From Rhabditoides inermis (Eukaryota; Nematoda; Chromadorea; Rhabditida; Rhabditidae): a stretch of 64,000 bases of DNA. The position numbers and the translations under genes were made by a program. The stretch spans positions 270,501 to 334,500 of the forward strand of contig CAWZYM010000183.1 in NCBI GenBank assembly GCA_963966185.1, in the 5' to 3' direction. The notes beneath the pieces are model-generated. The model was given only the letters and a program-made list of their open reading frames with translations, was not told the origin of the DNA and did no database searches. Shown here in pieces: positions 49,988-61,800 of the stretch (position 1 is its first letter; every line of letters starts with the position of its first letter).

Positions 49988-52548
49988 CGTCGGTGCGGGC
50001 GCTCCCTCGGCGACGCAGCTGACGGTCAGCTGGCTGCCCGGAACGGCGGTCTGCAGCGGGTCGGACGAGGTGAGCTCGTAGATAGCGGCAGGGACTGCGA
50101 TGTAGCATTATCCATCGGAGATATGTTTGTTTGGTTGTGGATGCTTACGTTTCAAAAGTAACTCAAAACAATAGTGGATTACTATTGATCAATCCAGTTG
50201 ATATGAGACTGTGAATAGTTTTCCGGTATATTAACGACTACTATACATCGTTGAAAACACTTTCGGCGATACTCACCGAGCACCTTGAGGTCGAAGTTCT
50301 TCCTCGTCTCGCCGGCGGCGGTGCGCACGATACACGTGTAGCTGAAAACGGGACAAAACAACTCATGAAACGTCTGCATAAAGAAAGTGAAAAACGTGAT
50401 AAAATGTATGTTGAACAACCCAGTTTCGGCTCCTATCACCTGACTGGAAATGATGGTTCTAGTGTTCTGAGCGTCCAACATACAACTCATGAAACGTTTG
50501 CATGATGGTCAATGGTCCTAGTGCTTTTTCCCTTCACACTATTTCACTCACCGTCCCGCATCGCTTGTTCTTGCGGAGAGAATGTGCAGACGTCGACCGG
50601 AGAGGGGAATCTAAACGAAGTTGAAGACGTGTCCGATCTATGTGGTGCTTATATACTAGAGTCTCATTTGTACATGCATACGCTTCACGAATTGGGAAAA
50701 GCATCGCGATATGTTTTCGACAATGTCATTATTTCTGGGAAATGATTGTAAATTTATTAGACAAATGCAACAGCTACTCCGACGCGATAATATTTTAATA
50801 CATTTATATTGTTTTGGTAATACAATGCTCTGACTATTGTCGAAAGCTGACTCGAACTATTCCATTCATCTGCACTACAGTACGCTTGCAAAAATAAAAC
50901 AATAAACCACCTGTTTATGCATACGTTTCACCGGCTACACAAAAATGTAGATACAAAAATGCAACTAATTTCTGTTCACTTTGTTTGACACAAATCTTCA
51001 TTGCCATCTGAATCAATATGTTTCGGGTGATGAGATTGCACTTTCCCTTGTATAAAATATGAAGCTGGAGCAACTCTTATTCAGAAGTGGTGACAAACGG
51101 CACATATAGACCGTTTTTCTCACTCACTTTTATCTCGTTTCGGGTGATGAGATTGCACTTTCCCTACATAGATCATGTTAACTCTGATTTCTGGGGAGAG
51201 TGCGGTTGTACCGGGTCGCAGGGATACGGACCGACGACGGGGGCTGCTGTCTCCCGATCATCTTATTGTATCTCCTTCTCTTATCCCGTGTTATCACCAA
51301 AATTCATATGAATAAACTATATAATATATAATCTACATCAATTTAAACATACCTGCAGGTACGTGCCTCCCCTGAGCGACTGCTGGCTGACGGTCTCGCC
51401 GGCCTTCTGCCACTCCGTCTCCACTCCTTCCTCCTCTTCCACCTGGAAACGATCGATAACGTATGCCACGTAATCAGTGACGTCACTATCTCAATTTCAG
51501 CCAAGTCACTCGAAATTATTGTGTTAACACTCTACACAGCTTACATTGGCTGCGGGCTCGATCTGCAATGTTTCACATACGTTTCAGAAACTGTTTATAT
51601 AATGTAAGAGTGTATTTCTTAGTAATCTCACGGGTTATTTCTTGAAGCGTAGATAAAAAAAACTGTAAACTGAAAAGCGCGAACATTACTACAGTAGCTC
51701 GCAGACGAGGTCCTTCCTGTGATCGACGACCACTTCGACTCTCTCCAGAGCTGAGCCGCCAGTGATCTTCGGAATGCCTGCAATGAATCGACATAGAATA
51801 GGTGGGATGAATTAAATAAATTCAAACACCGTCATAGTTTATCATACTATTCAAGAACTTTTTTTCTTATATTCCTATATTAATTGCAATCCATTACTTT
51901 CTTTCATGTGAAACTCACCCACGACCTCCAGCGTCGTCTCCATATCGTCCGAGCCCACCGAGTTCGTAGCAATGCAAGTGTACCTGAACACGTTCATAAA
52001 ACTCCGCCCACACAAGCCCCGTCCCTCACACACTATAAACCTCGCCAACAAGAAACATCTCTGTATTGGTATTCATGTACAATTCCAGTACATGAAATGA
52101 AGCCCCGCCCATACAAGCCCCGCCCACCTGGCCCTGTCGGAGAGCTGTGTGTTGGAGATCTGCAGCTGTCGGCCGTTTTCGAGGAACACGTGGCGGTCGG
52201 ACGGGGAGAGGGTGACGCCGTCGCGAAGCCTGCAGGGGATGAATGAGGAAAAAAGAATTTGGTACACCAGTATCAATCCCGTCCGTTCCTCACTGATTTT
52301 CAAGTAGATATGCGAGCTTATGACTATAAAATTGGTTAAATGAGAGAGTGAGAATGAGAAATATAGATGCATAGAAGGAGAGAGAGAGAAAGAAAGAGAG
52401 AGAGAGAAAGAGAGAGAGAGACTGCCCCTTCCTCACCAAGTGATAGCTAGCGGGGGCGACCCCTCGGCGGGACACGCCAGTATGCTCGGCTTACCCTCGT
52501 TGATCTGCACCCGCCGCACCAGGTTCGGACCCGAGAACGTCGGCGCTT
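49988..52548 (-). CDS. Hemicentin-like immunoglobulin I-set protein, internal fragment
   Basis: Minus-strand exons in order: 52437-52548 (PTFSGPNLVRRVQINEG, ACPAEGSPPLAITW), 52128-52229 (LRDGVTLSPSDRHVFLENG, TQLSDRAR), 51919-51983 (YTCIATNSVGSDDMETTLEV), 51693-51777 (PKITGGSALERVEVVVDHRK, LVCEL), 51353-51442 (ETEWQKAGETVSQQSLRGG), 50552-50610 (RRLHILSARTSDAGR), 50277-50341 (YTCIVRTAAGETRKNFDLKV), 49988-50094 (SQLTVSCVAEGAPAPT). That is two and a half Ig domains with paired Cys, Trp and Y-x-C. AGETRKNFDLKVL is typical of hemicentin (HIM-4), an extracellular matrix protein; titin-type proteins are less likely. All junctions fit in phase except 51693 to 51442, where a small exon (about 51,547-51,564) or a lesion must intervene. 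Both ends of the gene are missing: transposon-derived DNA lies to the left and right, so it may be a dead fragment. Confidence 0.7.
50095..51352. other. Long introns of the hemicentin-like gene
   Basis: Apart from the exons at 50,277 and 50,552, nothing recognised. A 30-bp word (TTTCGGGTGATGAGATTGCA plus CTTTCCCT) occurs twice, at 51,019 and 51,138. Confidence 0.5.
52378..52421. repeat. (GA)n microsatellite
   Basis: GA/GAAA run in the intron between hemicentin-like exons 52229 and 52437. Confidence 0.92.
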
Positions 52549-52699
52549 CTGGATTTGCAAACATGAAAATGCAACCTCACAGCAACACAACGATACTCGT
52601 ACTGTATCCAGATTCACACACTTTTTGCGGCATGTATGATGTATGTATATGTGGATTATATGGGTTTTTTTGTGATTTATGAGACTCAGTGCAGATTTG

Positions 52700-53219
52700 A
52701 TTCTCTTCTGAAAAGTACAAGCGTAAAGTAGCTCAGTTTGGGTTCATCTCAATTCAACAAAAGCACATGCATAAAACTATTATTTCTACACTAAACAATA
52801 AACACAAACCTGCTCTCTCAAACGATATGTAGAAACGTATACTTTATCGATAATTTATTAATAGGGGCTATATAATATATTTTCTTATGAAAGCATTGTG
52901 AAAATCAATAAACAGCTATGGAACAATCGTTAAATTTACAATGTTGTTTTCATTATTTTTGAATGTATACAAATACAATAGCTTTTTTCATAGACGACTC
53001 ATTTGATAAACGGGTTAATAGAATGTGAGTGATAGAATGTGTGTGTGCAATAGTATATCCATATTGGCATTTGATTGTCAATGTATTTGTGATCGTTTTG
53101 AGAGAGCAGGTTTGTGTTTATAGTTTAGTGTAGAAATAATAGTTTTATGCATGTGCTTTTGTTGAATTGAGTTGAATCCAAACAGAGCTACTTTACGCTT
53201 GTACTTTTCAGAAGAGAAT
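52700..53219. mobile_element. Foldback element copy 4 enclosing LINE-tail sequence
   Basis: Arms begin ATTCTCTTCTGAAAAGTACA and end in its reverse complement; each contains GCATGTGCTTTTGTTGAATT. The interior (52,785-52,990) is nearly the same as the LINE 3' tail at 39,455-39,650, so this copy has captured or shares LINE sequence. Confidence 0.82.
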
Positions 53220-53521
53220 GAATGTCCTTTTGTTGAATTTCGAAGAAATATTCTCTTTTTTTTAATGTTTTTTTTAACAACAACAAAACAACGCGCGTGA
53301 ACGACGACGCAAATCACAAACAGTGGTCGCATTATCGCATTATCGCGCTCTCCCGCACACATTCCGCATCCAGAACCAATGAGCGCGGAGGCGGGACTAG
53401 TGAGCGGGTCTTTCAGCGAATCAGCGAACAGCTGCACAACTGACAGACATGCAGACCTAACCAGCGAACATATTTTTGGGTATAAAACTATTGTTTCAGG
53501 TTTTTTTTTGTTTATAGTTGT
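53220..53521. other. Spacer, no gene
   Basis: T-rich stretches and one GC-richer patch; nothing recognised. Confidence 0.5.
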
Positions 53522-53525
53522 TTAA

Positions 53526-53918
53526 AGGTACACTGGCGACTTATTTTTGTCTCGGAATCGTTGAAAGAATCATATTAACCCAAATCATAATCGAATTGTG
53601 AGAAAGAACGACAATTATCCATTGCTTTCAAATGTTGCAACTCGCTGTTGCAACATTTCATTTCAAAATCTCAAATTTGGTCTCGCCACGACATCCATTC
53701 CGTTGAATTTTCAAATACTGCAGAATTGGCAGAAATGGCGAAAGAGCACAATATCCCCGACGAAAGAAGACCGCTCACTTACTATGTGGCTCAATGCGTG
53801 TGTGCGCCGTAGTGGCACAGACCTCGCCGGTTCGATTCCTGTCTACTGCGAATGTTTTGCATGCGTGGTAAAGCGCGTTCAAGAGAGCTAGTTGCAGAAT
53901 TAAGTCGCCACTGTTCCT
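53526..53918. mobile_element. TTAA-flanked element 1 with tRNA-like core
   Basis: Left end AGGTACACTGGCGACTTA, right end TAAGTCGCCACTGTTCCT, so inverted ends of about 18 bp with two mismatches. TTAA at 53,522-53,525 and 53,919-53,922. Interior non-coding. Confidence 0.78.
53789..53862 (+). other. tRNA-like module
   Basis: A-box-like GTGGCTCAATGCG and consensus B-box GGTTCGATTCC with usual spacing, ending CTGTCTACTGCG. Lacks a matching acceptor stem that I can see. Confidence 0.55.
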
Positions 53919-53922
53919 TTAA

Positions 53923-54348
53923 AGGAACAGTGGCGCATTATTTTCGACTTTGAATCATAACATTGGAAGGCAAAACAAACGAAAAAATAACGATTCAAAG
54001 CTGTTACCGCGTTACCACACCAATTACCACAGACCATCCCGTTACCACACGAAAATAGGCGTTCAAATGTGTGTTTTGGCGGAAAGCCCCATTGTCGCGG
54101 GGCCGATCGATATTGTGATCGCTTTCGCAAAGAAGTCAGTTCTCGGGAAGGGCAGCGGTCTTTGCGCGTGATGACCCAATGAGCTGCGTGGCGCAGGGTA
54201 AAAGACTGTGGGCTATCACTCTCGCAGCCACGGGTTCGATTCCTGTTTGCAACTTTGCCTGAAACATACAAGCACCTCAGCGCGAGATGATTTCGTGCGA
54301 ATTTGAAAATTTCATTACCACACGGTTCTGATATACGCCTCTGTTCCT
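53923..54348. mobile_element. TTAA-flanked element 2 with tRNA-like core
   Basis: Left end AGGAACAGTGGCGCAT, right end ACGCCTCTGTTCCT, TTAA at 53,919-53,922 (shared with element 1) and 54,349-54,352. The two elements abut head to head across the perfect palindrome CGCCACTGTTCCTTT/AAAGGAACAGTGGCG. Confidence 0.78.
54180..54255 (+). other. tRNA-like module
   Basis: GAGCTGCGTGGCGCAGGGTA has a near-consensus A-box, CGGGTTCGATTCCTG a consensus T arm and B-box. An anticodon-arm-like CTGTGGGC...CTCGCAG lies between. This is the most tRNA-like of the four modules, yet the acceptor ends (GAGCTGC / GCAACT) pair only partly. Confidence 0.55.
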
Positions 54349-54542
54349 TTAACAGACGCTTCAGAGACATGATAAAATTCTGAAAAATTTATTGTTTCAA
54401 TTTTTCAGAACAAGCGATTTTGGCGGCCCTCCGGGCCGAGCGGTTCTGCGCGCCGCAGGACAGGACCCAAATGACCTAATGGGCGGTCTCTTTCTCTCGC
54501 AAAGGCGGTCTTCCGATTTGAGATAAATCATTTCAATAAAAT

Positions 54543-55140
54543 CTCTCTCTCGAGCATTCGCGATCTGGGTTTGACTGTAGATGAATCGAGTAACCCGTGT
54601 ATCAATGCGGAAATACGAGCCGGAAAGGCTATGAATCGCGCGCGTTTCCTTTTGAGAACTGTACGATCCAACAACAAATCATATTTCAAATCATATGTTC
54701 TTCCGCTAGCCGAATTCGCATCCAGTGTATGGAATCCACATCTGCTCAAAGATATCCGTGCTCTTGAGAATAATCAACGGTATTTCACAAGAACAATTTT
54801 GTGGCGCGTGTATCCCTCACCTGATTATCCACAATCAATGCCTCCATACTCACTGCAACTCAAAGCGCTCAATCTGACCACGCTGTGTGAGAGACGCGCA
54901 CGCTCCGATCTCATTCTTGCGCACAAGATGTTTAGGGGCAAAGTGAGCACTAAATTCTCGCAACTGTTTCGTCTCAAACCCGCGCGTGGCAGGCATGGGT
55001 CTTTTTCGCTGCGAGTCAAAGCGACCCGTTCAACGCTTCTCCACAACTACTACACGTTGCGAGTCGCGCGACACATTAGTTTGCTCACGAAAGCCTATCC
55101 TCGCATCTTTTCTCTTAAGACACTAAAACCTTCCATCTGA
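54543..55140 (+). pseudogene. LINE reverse-transcriptase C-terminal fragment
   Basis: Open to a TGA at 55,138-55,140. DLGLTVDESSNPCINAEIR, FLLRTVRSNN, YVLPLAEFASSVWNP and LLHNYYTLRVARH match the thumb/C-terminal region of non-LTR reverse transcriptases. The catalytic core is absent (5'-truncated). A different lineage from the 37-39 kb LINE, judged by sequence. Confidence 0.75.
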
Positions 55141-55857
55141 TTTGTATGGTCGTCTGTCGATCTTGCTGCCAGTTGGGTGAGTTTCCACGACATGAGCCGA
55201 TGAGATCTACTGACCCACAAGGCTAAGAAAACTGACAAAACCGTGAGAACCGCGTCGAGGCAAGTAGTAGTGCATTGTTAGATGGAACCATTTGACCTAC
55301 TAACCCCGTTCACGGTTCACAGATTTTCTATTCATTGGGGGAATGTTAGCTAGTGCGCCGCCGCCGTCGCCGTCGTCGGCGCTGTCATTTTTTTTCTCGA
55401 CAGTAGTAATCTAGTATTTAGCGTCAAAACATCAAAATAAAATTTTCGAATATACACTATTAAAGGTAATGCATGTAACTCACTCACGACACTGACTGTT
55501 AGTGTTAGAAACATCGCTGTTAGAAGTGTTGCTTTCTTGCATACTGTTTGTAGAGTGTTACAAATGTCGCTGTATTTCTGACACCAGTGTTATAAAAGTC
55601 GCATACTCGAGAAAAAAAATAGATATGAATCACGCAAAAAAGCAACGTTTTCTAAAGTTTTGAAATCGGCACTTCTGACAACTGGGTAGTTGCATAATGT
55701 TGCAAAATAATTGCAAAATGATTTGATCGCAACAGGAGGTATACGGTAGAACAAACTTTCCAATTTCCAATGTGAACCTTTTTTCTGAAGTTGTCTGTCC
55801 ACATCATAAATGATGTTGTTAAGCAGTTAGTGTCAATCGTATAACCACATTCACTTC
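55141..55857. other. Satellite border region, no gene
   Basis: AT-rich, with TGTTAGAA/GTGTTA words repeated loosely at about 55,490-55,590. A minus open frame at 55,590-55,802 has no motif. Confidence 0.5.
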
Positions 55858-58800
55858 TTGTGTTGTTTCAGACCATTTCGCCCGTTTCGAGGACGTGTCC
55901 TCGGGAACCGAATGTTTGCAAACAAAAAATCAACCCCACATTATTTTACTCTCAGAATAAACAAAATGCCGACATATGCCGGTCAGATTGCGGTTATCCA
56001 ACGATGTTTGATGTCGGTTGATAGTGGTGTTGTTTTAGACCACTTCGCCCGTTTCGAGGACGTGCCCTCGGGAACCGAATGTTTGCAAATAACAATCGAC
56101 CCCGCATTTTTTTCCTTCCCGAACAAACAAAATGCCGACTTATGCCGGTCAGACTGCGGTTATCCAACGATGTTTGAAGTCGGTTGACAGTAGGGTTGTT
56201 TTATGCCATTTCGCGTGTTTTGAGGACGTGCCGTAGAGAACCAACTGAATTCAAAGAACAATCAACCACACTATTTATTACTTCAAAAAAAATCAAAATG
56301 CCGATATATGCCGGTCAGACTGCGGTTATGCAACGATGTTTGAAGTCGGTTGATAGTAGTGTTGTTTTAGACCATTTCGCCCGTTTCGAGGACGTGCCCT
56401 CGGGAACCGAATGTTTGCAAATAACAATCAACCCCACATTATTTTACTCTCAAAATGAACAAAATGCCGACATATGCCGGTCAGACTGCGGTTATCCAAC
56501 AATGTTAGAAGTCGGTTGACAGTAGGGTTGTTTTAGGCCATTTCGCGCGTTCTGAGGACGTGCCCTAGAGAACCAACTGAATGCAAAGAACTATCAACCA
56601 CACTATTCATTACTTTAAAAAAATCAAAATGCCGCTATATGCCGGTCAGACTGCGGTTATGCAACGATGTTTGAAGTAGGTTGACAGTAGTGTTGTTTTA
56701 GACCATTTCGCCCGTTTTGAGATTGTGCCATCGGGAACCGAATGTTGCAAATAACAATCAACCCCACATTATTTCACTCTCAGAATAAACAAAATGCCGA
56801 CATATGCCGGTCAGACTGCGGTTATCCAACGATGTTTGAAGTCGGTTGACAGTAGGGTTGTTTTAGGCCATTTCGCGCGTTTTGAGGACGTGCCCTAGAG
56901 AACCAACTGAATGCAAAGAACTATCAACCACACTTTTCATCACTTTTAGAATAATCAAAATGCCGCTATATGCCGGTCAGACTGCGGTTATGCAACGATG
57001 TTTGAAGTTGGTTGACAGTAGTGTTGTTTTAAACCATATCGCCCGTTTCGAGAACGTGCCCTCGGGAACCGAATGTTTGCAAATAACAATCAACCCCACA
57101 TTATTTTACTCTCAGAATAAACAAAATGCCGACATATGCCGGTCAGACTGTGGTTATCCAACGATGTTTGAAGTCGGTTGACAGTAGGGTGGTTTTAAAC
57201 CATATCGCCCGTTTCGAGAACGTGCCCTCGGGAACCGAATGTTTGCAAATAACAATCAACCCCACATTATTTTACTCTCAGAATAAACAAAATGCCGACA
57301 TATGCCGGTCAGACTGCGGTTATCCAACGATGTTTGATGTCGGTTGATAGTGGTGTTGTTTTAGACCATTTCGCCCGTTTCGAGGACGTGCCCTCGGGAA
57401 CCGAATGTTTGCAAATAACAATCGACCCCGCATTTTTTTACTTCCCGAACAAACAAAATGCCGACTTATGCCGGTCAGACTGCGGTTATCCAACGATGTT
57501 TGAAGTCGGTTGACAGTAGGGTTGTTTTATGCCATTTCGCGTGTTTTGAGGACGTGCCGTAGAGAACCAACTGAATTCAAAGAACAATCAACCACACTAT
57601 TTATTACTTCAAAAAAATCAAAATGCCGATATATGCCGGTCAGACTGTGGTTATCCAACGATGTTTGAAGTCGGTTGACAGTAGGGTGGTTTTAAACCAT
57701 ATCGCCCGTTTCGAGAACGTGCCCTCGGGAACCGAATGTTTGCAAATAACAATCAACCACACTTTTCATCACTTTTAGAATAATCAAAATGCCGCTATAT
57801 GCCGGTCAGACTGCGGATATGCAACGATGTTTGAAGTCGGTTGACAGTAGTGTTGTTTTAGACCATGTCGCGCGTTTTGAGGATGTGCCATCGGGAACCG
57901 AATCTTGCAAATAACAATCAACCCCACAATATTTTACTCTCAGAATAAACACAATGCCGACATATGCCGGTCAGACTGCGGTTATCCAACGATGTTTGAA
58001 GTCGGTTGACAGTAGGGTTGTTTTAGGCCATTTCGCGCGTTTTGAGGACGTGACCTAGAGAACCAACTGAATGCAAAGAACAGTCAACCACACTATTCAT
58101 CACTTTTAGAATAATCAAAATGCCGCTATATGCCGGTCAGACTGCGGTTATGCAACGATGTTTGAAGTCGGTTGATAGTAGTGTTGTTTCAGACCATTTC
58201 GCCCGTTTCGAGGACGTGTCCTCGGGAACCGAATGTTTGCAAACAAAAAATCAACCCCACATTATTTTACTCTCAGAATAAACAAAATGCCGACATATGC
58301 CGGTCAGACTGCGGTTATCCAACGATGTTTGATGTCGGTTGATAGTGGTGTTGTTTTAGACCATTTCGCCCGTTTCGAGGACGTGCCCTCGGGAACCGAA
58401 TGTTTGCAAATAACAATCGACCCCGCATTTTTTTACTTCCCGAACAAACAAAATGCCGACTTATGCCGGTCAGACTGCGGTTATCCAACGATGTTTGAAG
58501 TCGGTTGACAGTAGGGTTGTTTTATGCCATTTCGCGTGTTTTGAGGACGTGCCGTAGAGAACCAACTGAATTCAAAGAACAATCAACCACACTATTTATT
58601 ACTTCAAAAAAAATCAAAATGCCGATATATGCCGGTCAGACTGCGGTTATGCAACGATGTTTGAAGTCGGTTGATAGTAGTGTTGTTTTAGACCATTTCG
58701 CCCGTTTCGAGGACGTGCCCTCGGGAACCGAATGTTTGCAAATAACAATCAACCCCACATTGTTTTACTCTCAGAATAAACAAAATGCCGACATATGCCG

Positions 58801-61800
58801 GTCAGACTGCGGTTATCCAACGATGTTTAAAGTCGGTTGACAGTAGGGTTGTTTTAGGCCATTTCGCGCGTTTTGAGGACGTGCCCTAGAGAACCAACTG
58901 AATGCAAAGAACTATCAACCACACTTTTCATCACTTTTAGAATAATCAAAATGCCGCTATATGCCGGTCAGACTGCGGTTATGCAACGATGTTTGAAGTA
59001 GGTTGACAGTAGTGTTGTTTTAGACCTTGTCGCGCGTTTTGAGGATGTGCCATCGGGAACCGAATGTTTGCAAATAACAATCATTCCCACATTATTTTAC
59101 TCTCAGAATGAACAAAATGCCGACATATGCCGGTCAGACTGCGGTTATCCAACTGATGTTTGAAGTCGGTTGACAGTAGGGTTGTTTTAGGCCATTTCGC
59201 GCGTTTTGAGGACGTGCCGTAGAGAACCAACTGAATGCAAAGAACTATCAACCACACTATTCATTACTTCAGAATTAACAAAATGCCGACATGTGCCGGT
59301 CAGACTGCGGTTATCCAACGATGTTTGAAGTCGGTTGATAGTAGTGTTGTTTCAGACCATTTCGCCCGTTTCGAGGACGTGTCCTCGGGAACCGAATGTT
59401 TGCAAACAAAAAATCAACCCCACATTATTTTACTCTCAGAATAAACAAAATGCCGACATATGCCGGTCAGATTGCGGTTATCCAACGATGTTTGATGTCG
59501 GTTGATAGTGGTGTTGTTTTAGACCATTTCGCCCGTTTCGAGGACGTGCCCTCGGGAACCGAATGTTTGCAAATAACAATCAACCCCACATTATTTTACT
59601 CTCAGAATAAACAAAATGCCGACATATGCCGGTCAGACTGCGGTTATCCAACGATGTTTGATGTCGGTTGATAGTGGTGTTGTTTTAGACCATTTCGCCC
59701 GTTTCGAGGACGTGCCCTCGGGAACCGAATGTTTGCAAATAACAATCGACCCCGCATTTTTTTACTTCCCGAACAAACAAAATGCCGACTTATGCCGGTC
59801 AGACTGCGGTTATCCAACGATGTTTGAAGTCGGTTGACAGTAGGGTTGTTTTATGCCATTTCGCGTGTTTTGAGGACGTGCCGTAGAGAACCAACTGAAT
59901 TCAAAGAACAATCAACCACACTATTTATTACTTCAAAAAAATCAAAATGCCGATATATGCCGGTCAGACTGTGGTTATCCAACGATGTTTGAAGTCGGTT
60001 GACAGTAGGGTGGTTTTAAACCATATCGCCCGTTTCGAGAACGTGCCCTCGGGAACCGAATGTTTGCAAATAACAATCAACCCCACATTATTTTACTCTC
60101 AGAATAAACAAAATGCCGACATATGCCGGTCAGACTGCGGTTATCCAACTGATGTTTGAAGTCGGTTGACAGTAGGGTTGTTTTAGGCCATTTCGCGCGT
60201 TTTGAGGACGTGCCGTAGAGAACCAACTGAATGCAAAGAACTATCAACCACACTATTCATTACTTCAGAATTAACAAAATGCCGACATGTGCCGGTCAGA
60301 CTGCGGTTATCCAACGATGTTTGAAGTCGGTTGACAGTAGGGTTGTTTTAGGCCATTTCGCGCGTTCTGAGGACGTGCCCTAGAGAACCAACTGAATGCA
60401 AAGAACTATCAACCACACTATTCATTACTTCAGAATAAATCAAATTGCCGCTATATGCCGGTCAGGCTGCGGTTATGCAACGACGTTTGAAGTCGGTTGA
60501 TAGTAGTGTTGTTTCAGACCATTTCGCCCGTTTCGAGGACGTGTCCTCGGGAACCGAATGTTTGCAAACAAAAAATCAACCCCACATTATTTTACTCTCA
60601 GAATAAACAAAATGCCGACATATGCCGGTCAGACTGCGGTTATCCAACGATGTTTAAAGTCGGTTGACAGTAGGGTTGTTTTAGGCCATTTCGCGCGTTT
60701 TGAGGACGTGCCCTAGAGAACCAACTGAATGCAAAGAACTATCAACCACACTTTTCATCACTTTTAGAATAATCAAAATGCCGCTATATGCCGGTCAGAC
60801 TGCGGTTATGCAACGATGTTTGAAGTAGGTTGACAGTAGTGTTGTTTTAGACCTTGTCGCGCGTTTTGAGGATGTGCCATCGGGAACCGAATGTTTGCAA
60901 ATAACAATCATTCCCACATTATTTTACTCTCAGAATGAACAAAATGCCGACATATGCCGGTCAGACTGCGGTTATCCAACTGATGTTTGAAGTCGGTTGA
61001 CAGTAGGGTTGTTTTAGGCCATTTCGCGCGTTTTGAGGACGTGCCGTAGAGAACCAACTGAATGCAAAGAACTATCAACCACACTATTCATTACTTCAGA
61101 ATTAACAAAATGCCGACATGTGCCGGTCAGACTGCGGTTATCCAACGATGTTTGAAGTCGGTTGACAGTAGGGTTGTTTTAGGCCATTTCGCGCGTTCTG
61201 AGGACGTGCTCTAGAGAACCAACTGAATGCAAAGAACTATCAACCACACTATTCATTACTTCAGAATAAATCAAATTGCCGCTATATGCCGGTCAGGCTG
61301 CGGTTATGCAACGACGTTTGAAGTCGGTTGATAGTAGTGTTGTTTCAGACCATTTCGCCCGTTTCGAGGACGTGTCCTCGGGAACCGAATGTTTGCAAAC
61401 AAAAAATCAACCCCACATTATTTTACTCTCAGAATAAACAAAATGCCGACATATGCCGGTCAGATTGCGGTTATCCAACGATGTTTGATGTCGGTTGATA
61501 GTGGTGTTGTTTTAGACCACTTCGCCCGTTTCGAGGACGTGCCCTCGGGAACCGAATGTTTGCAAATAACAATCGACCCCGCATTTTTTTCCTTCCCGAA
61601 CAAACAAAATGCCGACTTATGCCGGTCAGACTGCGGTTATCCAACGATGTTTGAAGTCGGTTGACAGTAGGGTTGTTTTATGCCATTTCGCGTGTTTTGA
61701 GGACGTGCCGTAGAGAACCAACTGAATTCAAAGAACAATCAACCACACTATTTATTACTTCAAAAAAAATCAAAATGCCGATATATGCCGGTCAGACTGC

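Noticed and set aside
54180..54255. Functional tRNA gene
   Set aside because: A- and B-box fit, but acceptor-stem ends do not pair well and it lies inside a TTAA-flanked repeat element.
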